A stretch of 64,000 bases of DNA from an uncultured Gemmatimonadota bacterium (GTDB lineage: Bacteria > Gemmatimonadota > Gemmatimonadetes > Gemmatimonadales > Gemmatimonadaceae): NCBI GenBank assembly GCA_946480295.1, contig CAMLIT010000006.1, positions 4,303 through 68,302 of the forward strand, in the 5' to 3' direction. The notes under the pieces were generated by a model. It searched no databases, was not told the origin of the DNA, and saw nothing but the letters and a program-made list of their open reading frames with translations. The position numbers were made by a program, and so were the translations under genes. Positions 8,071-15,265 of this stretch are shown here, piece after piece (the stretch's first letter is position 1; every line of letters begins with the position of its first letter).

Positions 8071-8475
8071 TCACGTCAGGTGCGCCAGCTGCACGTCGAG
8101 CACCGGCTGGGTGACGAAGGAGCCGTACTTCGCCTGTGCCTCCGACGTCGTGAGCAGCCGCACGTCGAGCACCGAGCGCGCGAGCAGGCCGTGCAGGTCG
8201 CCGAAGGTCGCCGGCAGCCGATCGACATAGACGAGGACGGGCTGATTCCGGAATGTCGGCCGCGCCAGGGCGGGGCGCACGCGCTCGAGCGCCTCGTCGA
8301 GCGGAAGGTCCGGCCAGGGGGAGAGCTCGGCGGAGACGATCGTGCGCGAATCGGAGACGATCGCGCGCGACTCGAGATTTTCCCTCAGCCGAGCGGCGCG
8401 GCTCGTCGCGCAGGCGGCGCAGAGGAGGAGGACGCCGACGGCCGGGAGACGGCCGTGCGGCCACGACGTACGCAT
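8071..8475 (-). CDS. Small putative lipoprotein with a TonB-plug-like tail
   Basis: 134 residues. The N-terminus is a hydrophobic signal ending near CAAC (Cys22; the -3 residue is Cys, so the lipobox is imperfect). The C-terminal 60 residues, PVLVYVDRLPATFGDLHGL followed by SVLDVRLLTTSEAQAKYG, follow the order of a TonB-receptor plug end: display strand with YVDG, helix, strand, xDAxxxYG turn and a final strand. No beta-barrel follows. Small proteins of this design recur in Gemmatimonadota, but I know no function for them. Divergent from the lyase-like gene at 8680. Family assignment is by pattern only. Confidence 0.6.
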   Translation of the reverse strand: MRTSWPHGRLPAVGVLLLCAACATSRAARLRENLESRAIVSDSRTIVSAELSPWPDLPLDEALERVRPALARPTFRNQPVLVYVDRLPATFGDLHGLLARSVLDVRLLTTSEAQAKYGSFVTQPVLDVQLAHLT

Positions 8476-8679
8476 GGCAGCGCTTCACTCTCACTCCCCA
8501 CATCCGTCCGCGCGTCATCACCTGGTGCGGCGTCGTACCGGGGATGGACGCATGTGGATGGACACCGGGAGGCGCGAAAGGGTTTGCGGCGCGCGTTTCG
8601 TCGAGGGACGGACGGGCTCGGCCGCCGCGGCTTGCGGTCCGTGGCCGTCGTCCAGAGATTCGCGTCATCAGGAGGCCAC

Positions 8680-9654
8680 ATGTTCATCACGCGTCGCATC
8701 CTGCTCCCCGCGCTGGCCGGACTTCCGCTGCTCGGCCTCGCGCCCGTGCGCTACCAGGTGCGCGAGTACGTGCTGCCGCGGCCGAACGCGTTCCCGCACG
8801 ATCCCGCCGTCGCCCCCGACGGCGGCGTGTGGTACGCCGACCAGGTCAACAGCTACATCGGGCGGCTCGATCCCGAGACGGGCGCGGTGAAGGACTATCC
8901 GACGCCGACGCCTGACGCGGGGCCGCACGGGATCATCGTCGCGCCGGACGGCATGGTGTGGTACACGGGGAACCGCGCGGGCTACATCGGCCGGGTGGAC
9001 CCGGCGACGGGGAAGATCACCGAGTACCGGACCGAAGGCGCGCGCGATCCGCACACCCTCGTATGGCACGACGGCCGGATCTGGTTCACCGTCCAGCAGG
9101 GGAACGCGTACGGCGTGCTCGATCCGGCGAGCGGGAAGGTGCGGCTGTGGGACGCGCCGGTGGCGCACGCGCTGCCGTACGGCATCCAGCCCGCGCCCGA
9201 CGGCTCGCTCTGGATCGCGCTCTTCGGGACGCACACCCTCGGCCACCTCGATCCGGCGACGGGACGACTGACGCAGGTGACGCTGCCCGATGCCGGCACG
9301 CGCCCGCGCCGGCTCGCCGTCGACCGCTCGGGGCGCGTGTGGTACTCCGACTACGCGCGCAGCTACCTGGGGATGTACGACCCGAAGACCGGCGCGACGA
9401 AGGAGTGGAAGACGCCGAACCATCCGCGCGGATTCCCGTACGGCATCGCCGTCGCGCCCGACGGCAAGGTCTGGTTCGACGAGGCGGCGACGAACGACAT
9501 GGTCGTCTTCGACCCCGCGACCGGGCAGATGACCGCGGTGCCGATCCCCACGAAGCAGGCGATCGTGCGGAACGTGGCGATCGACGCGCGCCGCGGCCGG
9601 CTGTGGCTCGCGCTCAGCGGCACCCAGCGGCTCGGGCGGATCGACCTGCGGTGA
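8680..9654 (+). CDS. Secreted Vgb-like (streptogramin lyase fold) beta-propeller
   Basis: 324 residues after a GGAGG site; a short N-terminal signal (LLPALAGLPLLGLAP) precedes seven or so repeats of the type GIxVAPDGxVWYTxxxxGYIGRxDPATG. This is the virginiamycin B lyase/SMP-30 propeller pattern: for example HGIIVAPDGMVWYTGN, YGIQPAPDGSLWIALF and YGIAVAPDGKVWFDEA. True Vgb opens streptogramin B antibiotics, but most such proteins are general periplasmic propellers of unknown substrate, and this one is exported, unlike resistance enzymes. I would not call it a resistance gene. Convergent with the GH31 gene, eight bases apart. Confidence 0.85.
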   Translation: MFITRRILLPALAGLPLLGLAPVRYQVREYVLPRPNAFPHDPAVAPDGGVWYADQVNSYIGRLDPETGAVKDYPTPTPDAGPHGIIVAPDGMVWYTGNRAGYIGRVDPATGKITEYRTEGARDPHTLVWHDGRIWFTVQQGNAYGVLDPASGKVRLWDAPVAHALPYGIQPAPDGSLWIALFGTHTLGHLDPATGRLTQVTLPDAGTRPRRLAVDRSGRVWYSDYARSYLGMYDPKTGATKEWKTPNHPRGFPYGIAVAPDGKVWFDEAATNDMVVFDPATGQMTAVPIPTKQAIVRNVAIDARRGRLWLALSGTQRLGRIDLR

Positions 9655-9661
9655 GGCGTGG

Positions 9662-11785
9662 TCACGACGATCGCACGTCCGACGTCCATCGCACGACGCG
9701 GTAGCCTGGCGCGCGCTCCGCGCCGATGCGATCCATCGTGCCAGCCGGCTGGCTGGCGTCCCAGCGCAGCCGCACCTCGGTGAGCGCGGGCGCGAGCTCG
9801 CCGTTGTCCTCGTAGAGGGTGCACGACGCGCTGCCGTCGCCGAAGCGCACGACGGTGAGCGCGCCCCCCGCCGGGTCGTCGGTGTGGAGCGCGGGGGCGG
9901 CGAGCGGGAGGAGCGTGCCCCCCTTCACGAAGAGCGGGACCTGCTCGAGCGAAGGCGCGACCTCGATGCGCCGGCCGCCGGCGTGGCGCTCGCCGGTCCA
10001 GAAGTCGTACCAGTCGCCGGCGGGCAGATACACGCTGCGCGTCGCTTCGCCGGCGACGACGGGCGCGGCGAGGAGCGCGTCGCCGACGAGGTACTGGTCG
10101 TCGACCGCGTGCGTGTCCGGGTCGTCCGGGTAGTCCATGACGAGGGGGCGGAAGGGCGGGAGCCCCTCGCGGTGGTAGCGCACGAAGGCGGCGTGCAGGT
10201 AGGGCACGAGGCGCATGCGCAGCTCGAGGACGCGGCGGCAGGTCGCCTCGAGACGCTCCCAGTCGGGCGCGAAGCGGCCGGCGTTGTTCGCCTCGCGGTC
10301 GACCTGCTTCCAGGGCGGGTTCCTGATGTACCACGCGTTGATCAGCGCCATCGGCGAGAGGACGGCGGACTGGAGGCGCCTGACGAGGTCCTCGTCGTTC
10401 TTCGCGTCGCGCACCTCGGGGGTCCAGAGGAGCCCGGAGAGGCCGGCCTTCGGCACGCCGCGGATGAAGACCTTGTGGTCGTACAGGTCGCTGTAGAGGA
10501 CGTACGGATAGGGGGCGGCGAGGGCGCCGTTCGAGCGCACGAGGCCGTAGGTGCGCTGGCGGCGCCGGTCGAACACCGCCTGGATGGTGTCCTGGTACAG
10601 GCGGCCGAAGAGGCAGTGCATCTGCTCGCCGTCGGCGCCGGAGGGGAAGCGGCTCAGCTCGGGGAAGGACCAGTTGCCGGTGAAGTCCGAGTTGTCGCAC
10701 TCGTCGAGCTTGTAGCCGGACACGCCTAACGAGACGTGCTCCCGCTCCTGGAAGTCGCCGAAGATGCGCCGGGCCTCGGCATCGAGGAAGTCGGGGACGA
10801 GCCCGCCCCACACCTCGTAGTCGCCGGCGCGGGGGAGGAGCGCGTCGTAGATCGGCGCGGTGGGGTGCGTGAAGGCGTGCTCCCAGAGGTTGAGGCGGTA
10901 GTGCGCCGCGCCGAGCCGGTCGACGAGCTGCCTGGGCGCGGGGAACTTGTCGCTCCACACGTACGAGCAGGAGTACGCGTGCGTCTGCCAGTGCGGCTCG
11001 AGGCCGAGGACGTCGCAGGGGATCCGGCGCTCGCGCAGCTCGGCGGCGAGACGCAGGACGTCGTCCTGGTCGAAGTCCTGCTCGCAGCGGTACCAGACGC
11101 CGAGTCCCCAGCGCGGTGGGAGGGCGCCGCCGCCGGCGAAGAGGTTGTAGCGCTGCACTGCCTGGCGCAGCGTCGGGCCGGCGAACACGTAGACGTCCAC
11201 GCCCCGCGCTTCCGGCACCTCGACGAGCACCTCGCTCGGCTGCTGGTTCGAGACGTGGCGTGTGTCCGCGTCGGCGTCCGCGCCGCGCCGGCGGGCGGGC
11301 TTCCGGACCTTGTTGCCGGCGTAGATGGTGGCATAGCGGGCGGTGTCGATCAGGACGCCGTAGCCGCGGGTGGTGGCGTAGAACGGCACGGGCGCGTGCG
11401 AGTCGCCGGAGTCGACGACGGGATCGGCGTTGACGCGGAGCTTCTTCTTCTTCCCTCGCTGCTCGAAGGACTGGAGCTGGAGGCCGAGGCCGTAGATCGC
11501 CTCGTCAGGCGCGAGGGGCACGCGGACGAGAAATCCGCGCTTGGTGGCGCGGCCCGTGGGGGCGACGGGTGCCTGTGCCGCGCGCGGCAGGCGCTCGATC
11601 GCGGCGCGGTCCGGCTGATACCGGCGGGTCGCGACGGGGGTGATCCGCTCGGGGGTGCCGAGGGTGAACTTCCAGACGCCGGGTGGGAGGGGGGCGGCGT
11701 CCGGGGCGGCGACGGGGCGCAGCGGGGGCAGCGCGGCGCCGGCGGCGCCGGCGGCAGTGAGCTCGAGGAAGCGTCGTCTGTCCAT
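9662..11785 (-). CDS. Glycoside hydrolase family 31 with Tat-like signal
   Basis: 707 residues. The N-terminus MDRRRFLELTAAGAAGAAL is a twin-arginine-type signal. Residues about 60-235 are the N-terminal beta-sandwich (EAIYGLGLQLQSFEQRG), 240-600 the catalytic barrel (PPRWGLGVWYRCEQDFDQDDV) and the rest the C-terminal beta domains with AGDWYDFWTGERHAGG. The expected nucleophile is Asp361 in GYKLDECDN; the region around LYSDLYDHKVFIRGVPKAG and MALINAWYIRNPPWKQ carries the family's later active-site loops. GH31 enzymes are alpha-glucosidases, alpha-xylosidases or sulfoquinovosidases; the specificity is not clear. Export suggests action on oligosaccharides in the periplasm. Confidence 0.88.
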   Translation of the reverse strand: MDRRRFLELTAAGAAGAALPPLRPVAAPDAAPLPPGVWKFTLGTPERITPVATRRYQPDRAAIERLPRAAQAPVAPTGRATKRGFLVRVPLAPDEAIYGLGLQLQSFEQRGKKKKLRVNADPVVDSGDSHAPVPFYATTRGYGVLIDTARYATIYAGNKVRKPARRRGADADADTRHVSNQQPSEVLVEVPEARGVDVYVFAGPTLRQAVQRYNLFAGGGALPPRWGLGVWYRCEQDFDQDDVLRLAAELRERRIPCDVLGLEPHWQTHAYSCSYVWSDKFPAPRQLVDRLGAAHYRLNLWEHAFTHPTAPIYDALLPRAGDYEVWGGLVPDFLDAEARRIFGDFQEREHVSLGVSGYKLDECDNSDFTGNWSFPELSRFPSGADGEQMHCLFGRLYQDTIQAVFDRRRQRTYGLVRSNGALAAPYPYVLYSDLYDHKVFIRGVPKAGLSGLLWTPEVRDAKNDEDLVRRLQSAVLSPMALINAWYIRNPPWKQVDREANNAGRFAPDWERLEATCRRVLELRMRLVPYLHAAFVRYHREGLPPFRPLVMDYPDDPDTHAVDDQYLVGDALLAAPVVAGEATRSVYLPAGDWYDFWTGERHAGGRRIEVAPSLEQVPLFVKGGTLLPLAAPALHTDDPAGGALTVVRFGDGSASCTLYEDNGELAPALTEVRLRWDASQPAGTMDRIGAERAPGYRVVRWTSDVRSS

Positions 11786-12089
11786 GCGGGGAGGGATGGG
11801 CGTCGAGGCGAATCTCCCGGGACGCGGCGGGATGTCAAGCGATGGGGTGTTTGGGTGGCGCTCGTGTGATGGGGTGTGGATGCGCGAGGCGAGGGAGGGG
11901 GGCCCCGTCGCCCGCTCGGCGATCCGGCGACGACCGTGCAGGTTATTGCGCGGGTGCCGCGCTGCATAACGCGCGGGGGGCGCAGGTGCCCGCCTCGTAA
12001 ACCGCGGCGTGATGAGCGGTTGGCGCGGCGGCCGAGCGCCGTGGCGGGGAAAGGCTGCGCGCGGTTGCAGTGTGTCACCGGCCGTCGCA
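11786..12089. other. 304-bp gene-free stretch before the cassette islet
   Basis: Lies between the divergent GH31 start and the first attC-like site. I see no convincing ORF, no integrase and no clear terminator. The segment next to the cassette (about 11940-12060) becomes richer in short CGCG and GCGCGG runs. It is the place where an attI site or an integrase gene would be expected in a complete integron, and neither is visible. Confidence 0.5.
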
Positions 12090-12133
12090 GTCTAAAGCGA
12101 CAGTGTTTTCGCGCGCGCGAAAGGGCGTTAGAC
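12090..12133 (+). other. Short attC-like site, left edge of cassette
   Basis: Begins GTCTAAA (an RYYYAAC box with its last base changed) and ends GTTAGAC (perfect GTTRRRY box) at 12127-12133, so six of seven end bases pair. Between them is a perfect 16-base palindrome, TTTCGCGCGCGCGAAA. At 44 bases it is shorter than ordinary attC sites (about 57-140), so it may be a truncated or hybrid site. The cassette gene starts 22 bases after it, the normal distance for an integron cassette. Confidence 0.55.
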
Positions 12134-12836
12134 GTGCACGACCTCTGGTGTTCGAATGGGCTTCAGCGACTTCGTCCCCTTCGTCCAATCCCTGCGACCC
12201 CTCGTCAGCGAGTCGCCCAGCGCGGCGGACGCATGGCGCGCACTCCGTGCTCACGAGCGAGCCATCGGCCACGCAGTCACCGAGGTGCCGGACGGCGACA
12301 TCGATGCCGAAGTCGCACTCGTCAGCACGCAGCTTCAGCGCATCCTCCGCGAGTCACCTCCGCCGCCGGGGCTACAGCTGCTGTATTTTGGGCTCTTCGC
12401 AGCGGCGAATCCGGAGACGCTCGAGGAGGAAGCGGGCTTCTACGTGGCGGGAACCACGCGAGCGCTGCCTGTCGTCATCGAGTCGAGCTCAGAGCTCGCG
12501 GGTGATGTCCTGGATTACGAGCCGGAGAACCGGCACCTGGAAAGTCCTCTGCTCCAGCGGATCAAAGCGGCGGCGCTCGCGGACGATGCGGACTATCATA
12601 GGTACGACTATGCTCTGATGCTTGGCGCCGCCGCCGTGCTGAGCCTATACGCTGTGCGGCTGCTGGGCATGCCGATCCGCGTCGTTGTCGGCTTCGACTC
12701 CGGCGATGCCGTGGAGCTGCATGTGTAGAACGCGATGCCGTACGTCTAACGATGCAATGAAGCTGACGGGCGACTCTCGGATGGCGTCGGCTGCGCCGCC
12801 GCTCTCATAGGGCTCGCCCGCAGCTTACTGCGGGCG
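12128..12836 (+). mobile_element. Putative integron gene cassette
   Basis: Runs from the G/TT crossover point of the left attC-like site to that of the well-formed right site and holds one ORF in the same direction as the sites, with 22 bases before and 15 after it. This is the architecture of a mobile gene cassette. The interior looks lower in GC than the flanking genes. No IntI integrase is seen within the window, so the array would be of the integrase-less (CALIN) type unless the integrase lies elsewhere. Confidence 0.65.
12156..12728 (+). CDS. Hypothetical cassette-borne protein
   Basis: 190 residues, acidic and mostly helical, with no signal peptide; one hydrophobic segment near the end (YALMLGAAAVLSLYAVRLLGMP, about residues 151-172) could be buried or a single membrane helix. 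The N-terminus FSDFVPFVQSLRPLV and the stretch LQLLYFGLFAAANPETLEEEAGFYVAG suggest a small globular all-alpha protein. I recognise no family. Codon use is visibly less GC-biased than that of neighbours, in line with acquisition on a cassette. Position between two attC-like sites is the main evidence that it is mobile. Confidence 0.7.
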   Translation: MGFSDFVPFVQSLRPLVSESPSAADAWRALRAHERAIGHAVTEVPDGDIDAEVALVSTQLQRILRESPPPPGLQLLYFGLFAAANPETLEEEAGFYVAGTTRALPVVIESSSELAGDVLDYEPENRHLESPLLQRIKAAALADDADYHRYDYALMLGAAAVLSLYAVRLLGMPIRVVVGFDSGDAVELHV

Positions 12837-12842
12837 TTAGAC
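12744..12842 (+). other. attC recombination site (59-base element)
   Basis: 99 bases. R'' is GTCTAAC (12744-12750) and R' is GTTAGAC (12836-12842), perfect complements matching RYYYAAC/GTTRRRY. The inner L'' and L' boxes also pair: AAGCTG near 12760 with CAGCTT near 12820, with an unpaired extra base on one side as in functional single-stranded attC folds. GGGCGA near 12768 pairs with TCGCCC near 12813 to extend the hairpin. The site begins 16 bases after the stop of the cassette ORF and ends 30 bases before hicB. Confidence 0.85.
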
Positions 12843-12872
12843 AGCAGCCGGGCGTTGGCGTAAGTTCAGGCT

Positions 12873-13094
12873 ATGGAACTCCAGCTCACCGCGGTCTTCC
12901 GCCAGGTGCCCGAAGGCTACATCGCGTTTGTCGAGGAGCTGCCCGGCGCGAACACGCAGGGCGCCACGCTCGAGGAGGCCCGGGCGAATCTGCAACAGGC
13001 GGTCGAGCTCACGGTGGAGGCGAACCGAGCGCTCAGTGAGGAGGAGCTCCGGGGGGCGGACGTGATCCGGGAGCCGCTCCGCCTGACGGCGTGA
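12873..13094 (+). CDS. hicB: HicB-family antitoxin
   Basis: 73 residues of the short HicB type: a beta strand MELQLTAVFRQVPEGYIAFVEELPG, then TQGATLEEARANLQQAVEL, the conserved partial RNase-H-like fold. The usual C-terminal DNA-binding domain is absent, as in many upstream-antitoxin arrangements. It would bind and neutralise HicA and may need the complex for autoregulation. GTGA overlap with hicA shows tight coupling. It begins 31 bases after the attC site, so the pair is likely the next cassette of the array. Confidence 0.88.
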   Translation: MELQLTAVFRQVPEGYIAFVEELPGANTQGATLEEARANLQQAVELTVEANRALSEEELRGADVIREPLRLTA

Positions 13095-13276
13095 AACGCG
13101 TCGAGCTGGTCCGGCATCGGGAGGCGCATGGCTGTCAGCTCTTACGCGAGGGCGGCAGCCATTCTGTTTTCGTGAACCGGTCCGCCCGAAAGACGTCCAC
13201 GGTTCCGCGGCACCGGGAGATCAATGAGTTTCTCGCGCGAAAGATCTGCCGCGATCTCGAGATCCCGGAACCCTGA
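13091..13276 (+). CDS. hicA: HicA-family toxin (mRNA interferase)
   Basis: 61 residues with the double-stranded-RNA-binding-like fold of HicA: KRVELVRHREAHGCQLLREG, then GGSHSVFVN containing the catalytic His24, and TVPRHREINEFLARKICRDL, all characteristic. HicA cleaves mRNA and arrests growth unless bound by HicB. It starts at a GTG overlapping the hicB stop by four bases. No second attC is apparent downstream, so the right boundary of this cassette cannot be placed. Full length and intact key residue suggest a functional toxin. Confidence 0.9.
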   Translation: MKRVELVRHREAHGCQLLREGGSHSVFVNRSARKTSTVPRHREINEFLARKICRDLEIPEP

Positions 13277-13723
13277 GCCGGCATCGCGACCCTGCTGTCG
13301 AAGTCGAGCCCGGAGCAAAGGGGGCCCGCGTCATCGGCCACACGCGCCGTCCGCGCGTCGGCGCCGTGTTCTCAGGGTCTGGTTCGCGGCCAGCGCGTTG
13401 GTGAGCGTGGCCACCTTTCCCGATCCCGTCGCGCTGTCGCTCCTCGCCTTTGGGTCGCGCTGGTCTGCACTGGCTTCTATCCCGAGGCGCGTCTTGCCGT
13501 CCGCGCGATCGCGCGCGAGGTCGATGGGGGAACCGTCAAGGCGTGCTGAGGCCACGAGTCCCGCCGCCGGGTAGCGCTGAAGGAGACGGCGCTCGGATGG
13601 AAGCCTTGCGGCGGACGGCCTGTAGAGCGCATCGTGGCAGGTAAGCGTCGGGTCGCCTCGTCGGCCGCGCGCCGCTTTGCCCGAGCACTGGATCATCACG
13701 GGGTGTCGTGAACGGGAGGCGCC
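13277..13723. other. 447-bp gene-free stretch after hicA
   Basis: No ORF here is convincing on either strand. I looked for another GTTRRRY/RYYYAAC pair with an intervening hairpin and found none. A minus-strand frame (13331-13699) is open but has no recognisable protein pattern. This may be eroded cassette DNA or the remains of a lost gene. Confidence 0.5.
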
Positions 13724-14095
13724 ATGCAGCCCCTGCGCTGGTCAGAGTTCGATCCGGACGACGACCCGACTCCAGAGCCGCTGGAAGCGGGATACCTGGA
13801 GCCGCCGCGGCGCCGTCCACCGACGGCGGTCGGCACGGCCACGCCGCGCCCACCGACGCCGCCGCGGCGCCCGCGCGCTGACCCCGAGGGGCTCACGTTG
13901 CTGCAACGGCGGGCGCGTACCGCGCTCGCGGGGCTGTTCACGGCGGCGGGGACGAGCGTTGCGCTCGCGACGGATCTGTGGTCGGTGGCGGCAGCCGGCA
14001 TCGGAGTCGCCGCTCTCGGTGTCCTCGTCGGATATCGCGCCTGGCGCGCTCCGAGTGTCCATTCGCCGCGGCCGCGCCGCCGGCGGCCCCGCTAG
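13724..14095 (+). CDS. Small membrane protein with Pro-rich N-terminus
   Basis: 123 residues with a GGGAGG site before the ATG. Residues 1-55 are acidic then Pro/Arg-rich (PPRRRPPTAVGTATPRPPTPPRRPR); residues 62-105 form two close hydrophobic segments (TALAGLFTAAGTSVALA and VAAAGIGVAALGVLVGYRAW), so probably a two-helix inner-membrane protein with a basic C-terminal tail. No family recognised. Confidence 0.6.
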   Translation: MQPLRWSEFDPDDDPTPEPLEAGYLEPPRRRPPTAVGTATPRPPTPPRRPRADPEGLTLLQRRARTALAGLFTAAGTSVALATDLWSVAAAGIGVAALGVLVGYRAWRAPSVHSPRPRRRRPR

Positions 14096-14195
14096 CGCCG
14101 CGGGGGCTTCGCCCGTGCAGAAGGTCGCCTCGTGAAGCCCACCATAGTCTCGGGCAAGGCGAGCAAGTGGGTCGACCGCGGCGAGGAGGACTAGC

Positions 14196-14597
14196 ATGAG
14201 GCTGCAATCCATTCTCGTTGCCCTCGTCGCGCTGGGCGTGCTCGCGCGGCGCGGTCCGGCGCAGGCGGTGGCGGACGGGAATCCCGTCGGCGTCTGGCGC
14301 GGCACCTCTCTCTGCCAGGTGCGGCCGTCCCCGTGCAACGACGAGATCGTGGTCGACCGGATCACCCGCGCGAAGGGGAGCGACAGTCTCTCGATGGACG
14401 CGCGGAAGATCGTTCGCGGACGCGAGGAGGAGATGGGCGTTCTCCCCTGCCGGTTCGACGCGCGAAGTGCGTCGTTCACCTGCTCCCTCGCCAAGGGTGT
14501 GTGGCGCTTCGCGGTACGCGGCGATAGTCTCACCGGCGAGGCGATCCTGTCGGACGGCACCAGGTACCGCGAGGTCCGCGCGGCGCGCTCGCGCTAG
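14196..14597 (+). CDS. Small secreted protein of unknown function
   Basis: 133 residues with a signal peptide (LQSILVALVALGVLARRGPAQA). The mature part opens NPVGVWRGTSLCQVRPSPCND and has four Cys (LCQ, PCN, PCRF, FTCS), likely two disulfides, with a beta-rich pattern ending in GDSLTGEAILSDGTRYREV. This GxWxGTSxC start recurs in exported proteins of Gemmatimonadota and Bacteroidota, probably a small lipocalin-like barrel; no function is known to me. GCGAGGAGGA precedes the ATG. Confidence 0.7.
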   Translation: MRLQSILVALVALGVLARRGPAQAVADGNPVGVWRGTSLCQVRPSPCNDEIVVDRITRAKGSDSLSMDARKIVRGREEEMGVLPCRFDARSASFTCSLAKGVWRFAVRGDSLTGEAILSDGTRYREVRAARSR

Positions 14598-14713
14598 CGA
14601 CGTCGCTCCGACGCGTCGGCGGTGGGAGCGGCCTGCGTTCGGCCGGCCTGGTCTCCTGCGCGGCTGGTCGGCGTGCTCGTGTCGATTCGTCAGCACCTTC
14701 ATCAGGGGATACG

Positions 14714-15265
14714 ATGGCCGCGAACATCTCGATGGATCAGACGCTCCGCTTCCAGATCGATCCGCAGCCCGGCGAATCGGCCCGCGCGTGTTCGGCCATC
14801 GCGCGCAGCATGATCCGCGGCGGTCGTGCCGACCTGCTCCTGCTGGGACTGTACGGTGCCGTCGGCCTCGCGTCGTACTTCCTCACGCCGGCGACCCGCC
14901 TCGCCACGTTCCTCATCGGCGTCTTCGCCGTCCTCGGCACGTACAGTGGCATGCGGGCGGTCGGACGGGCCAACCTGCGTCGGTTGCAGGCGGCCGATCC
15001 CCATGCGCTCGAGTCGCATTTCGCCGAGCTCTCCGCGGAGGGGGTGCGCACCTGGTGCTCGCACGTGGACGTGAGATACGCCTGGAAGGACTTCGCCAGG
15101 GTCACCGAGAACTCCGAGTTCTACATGCTCGCGCGGCCTAACGGGACGGGGTCGGCGATCCCCAAGCGGCTGCTCGACGACGAGGCTGACGCGCGGCTTC
15201 GCGCGTGCCTGCGGGAGTGGTCCCCCGACCGGGGCGGCAATCTCGCGAAGGAGCTCGCGCTCTGA
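14714..15265 (+). CDS. YcxB-like membrane protein
   Basis: 183 residues. Residues 40-80 form two membrane helices (ADLLLLGLYGAVGLASYFL and LATFLIGVFAVLGTYSGM), followed by a cytoplasmic PH-like domain: SAEGVRTWCSHVDVRYAWKDF, ENSEFYMLARPNGTGSAIPKR and a C-terminal helix LRACLREW. This is the YcxB/PF14317 layout. Function of the family is unknown. Its stop (TGA, 15263-15265) shares one base with the ATG of the downstream peptidase, so they form an operon. Confidence 0.75.
   Translation: MAANISMDQTLRFQIDPQPGESARACSAIARSMIRGGRADLLLLGLYGAVGLASYFLTPATRLATFLIGVFAVLGTYSGMRAVGRANLRRLQAADPHALESHFAELSAEGVRTWCSHVDVRYAWKDFARVTENSEFYMLARPNGTGSAIPKRLLDDEADARLRACLREWSPDRGGNLAKELAL

Noticed and set aside
8680..9654. 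Streptogramin resistance gene (Vgb lyase)
   Set aside because: The propeller pattern fits the family broadly, but the protein is exported and I could not establish the lyase active site; most such proteins are not resistance enzymes.
13331..13699. Minus-strand gene after hicA
   Set aside because: The frame is open but has no start context, no family resemblance and Arg/Ala-rich shadow-like composition.
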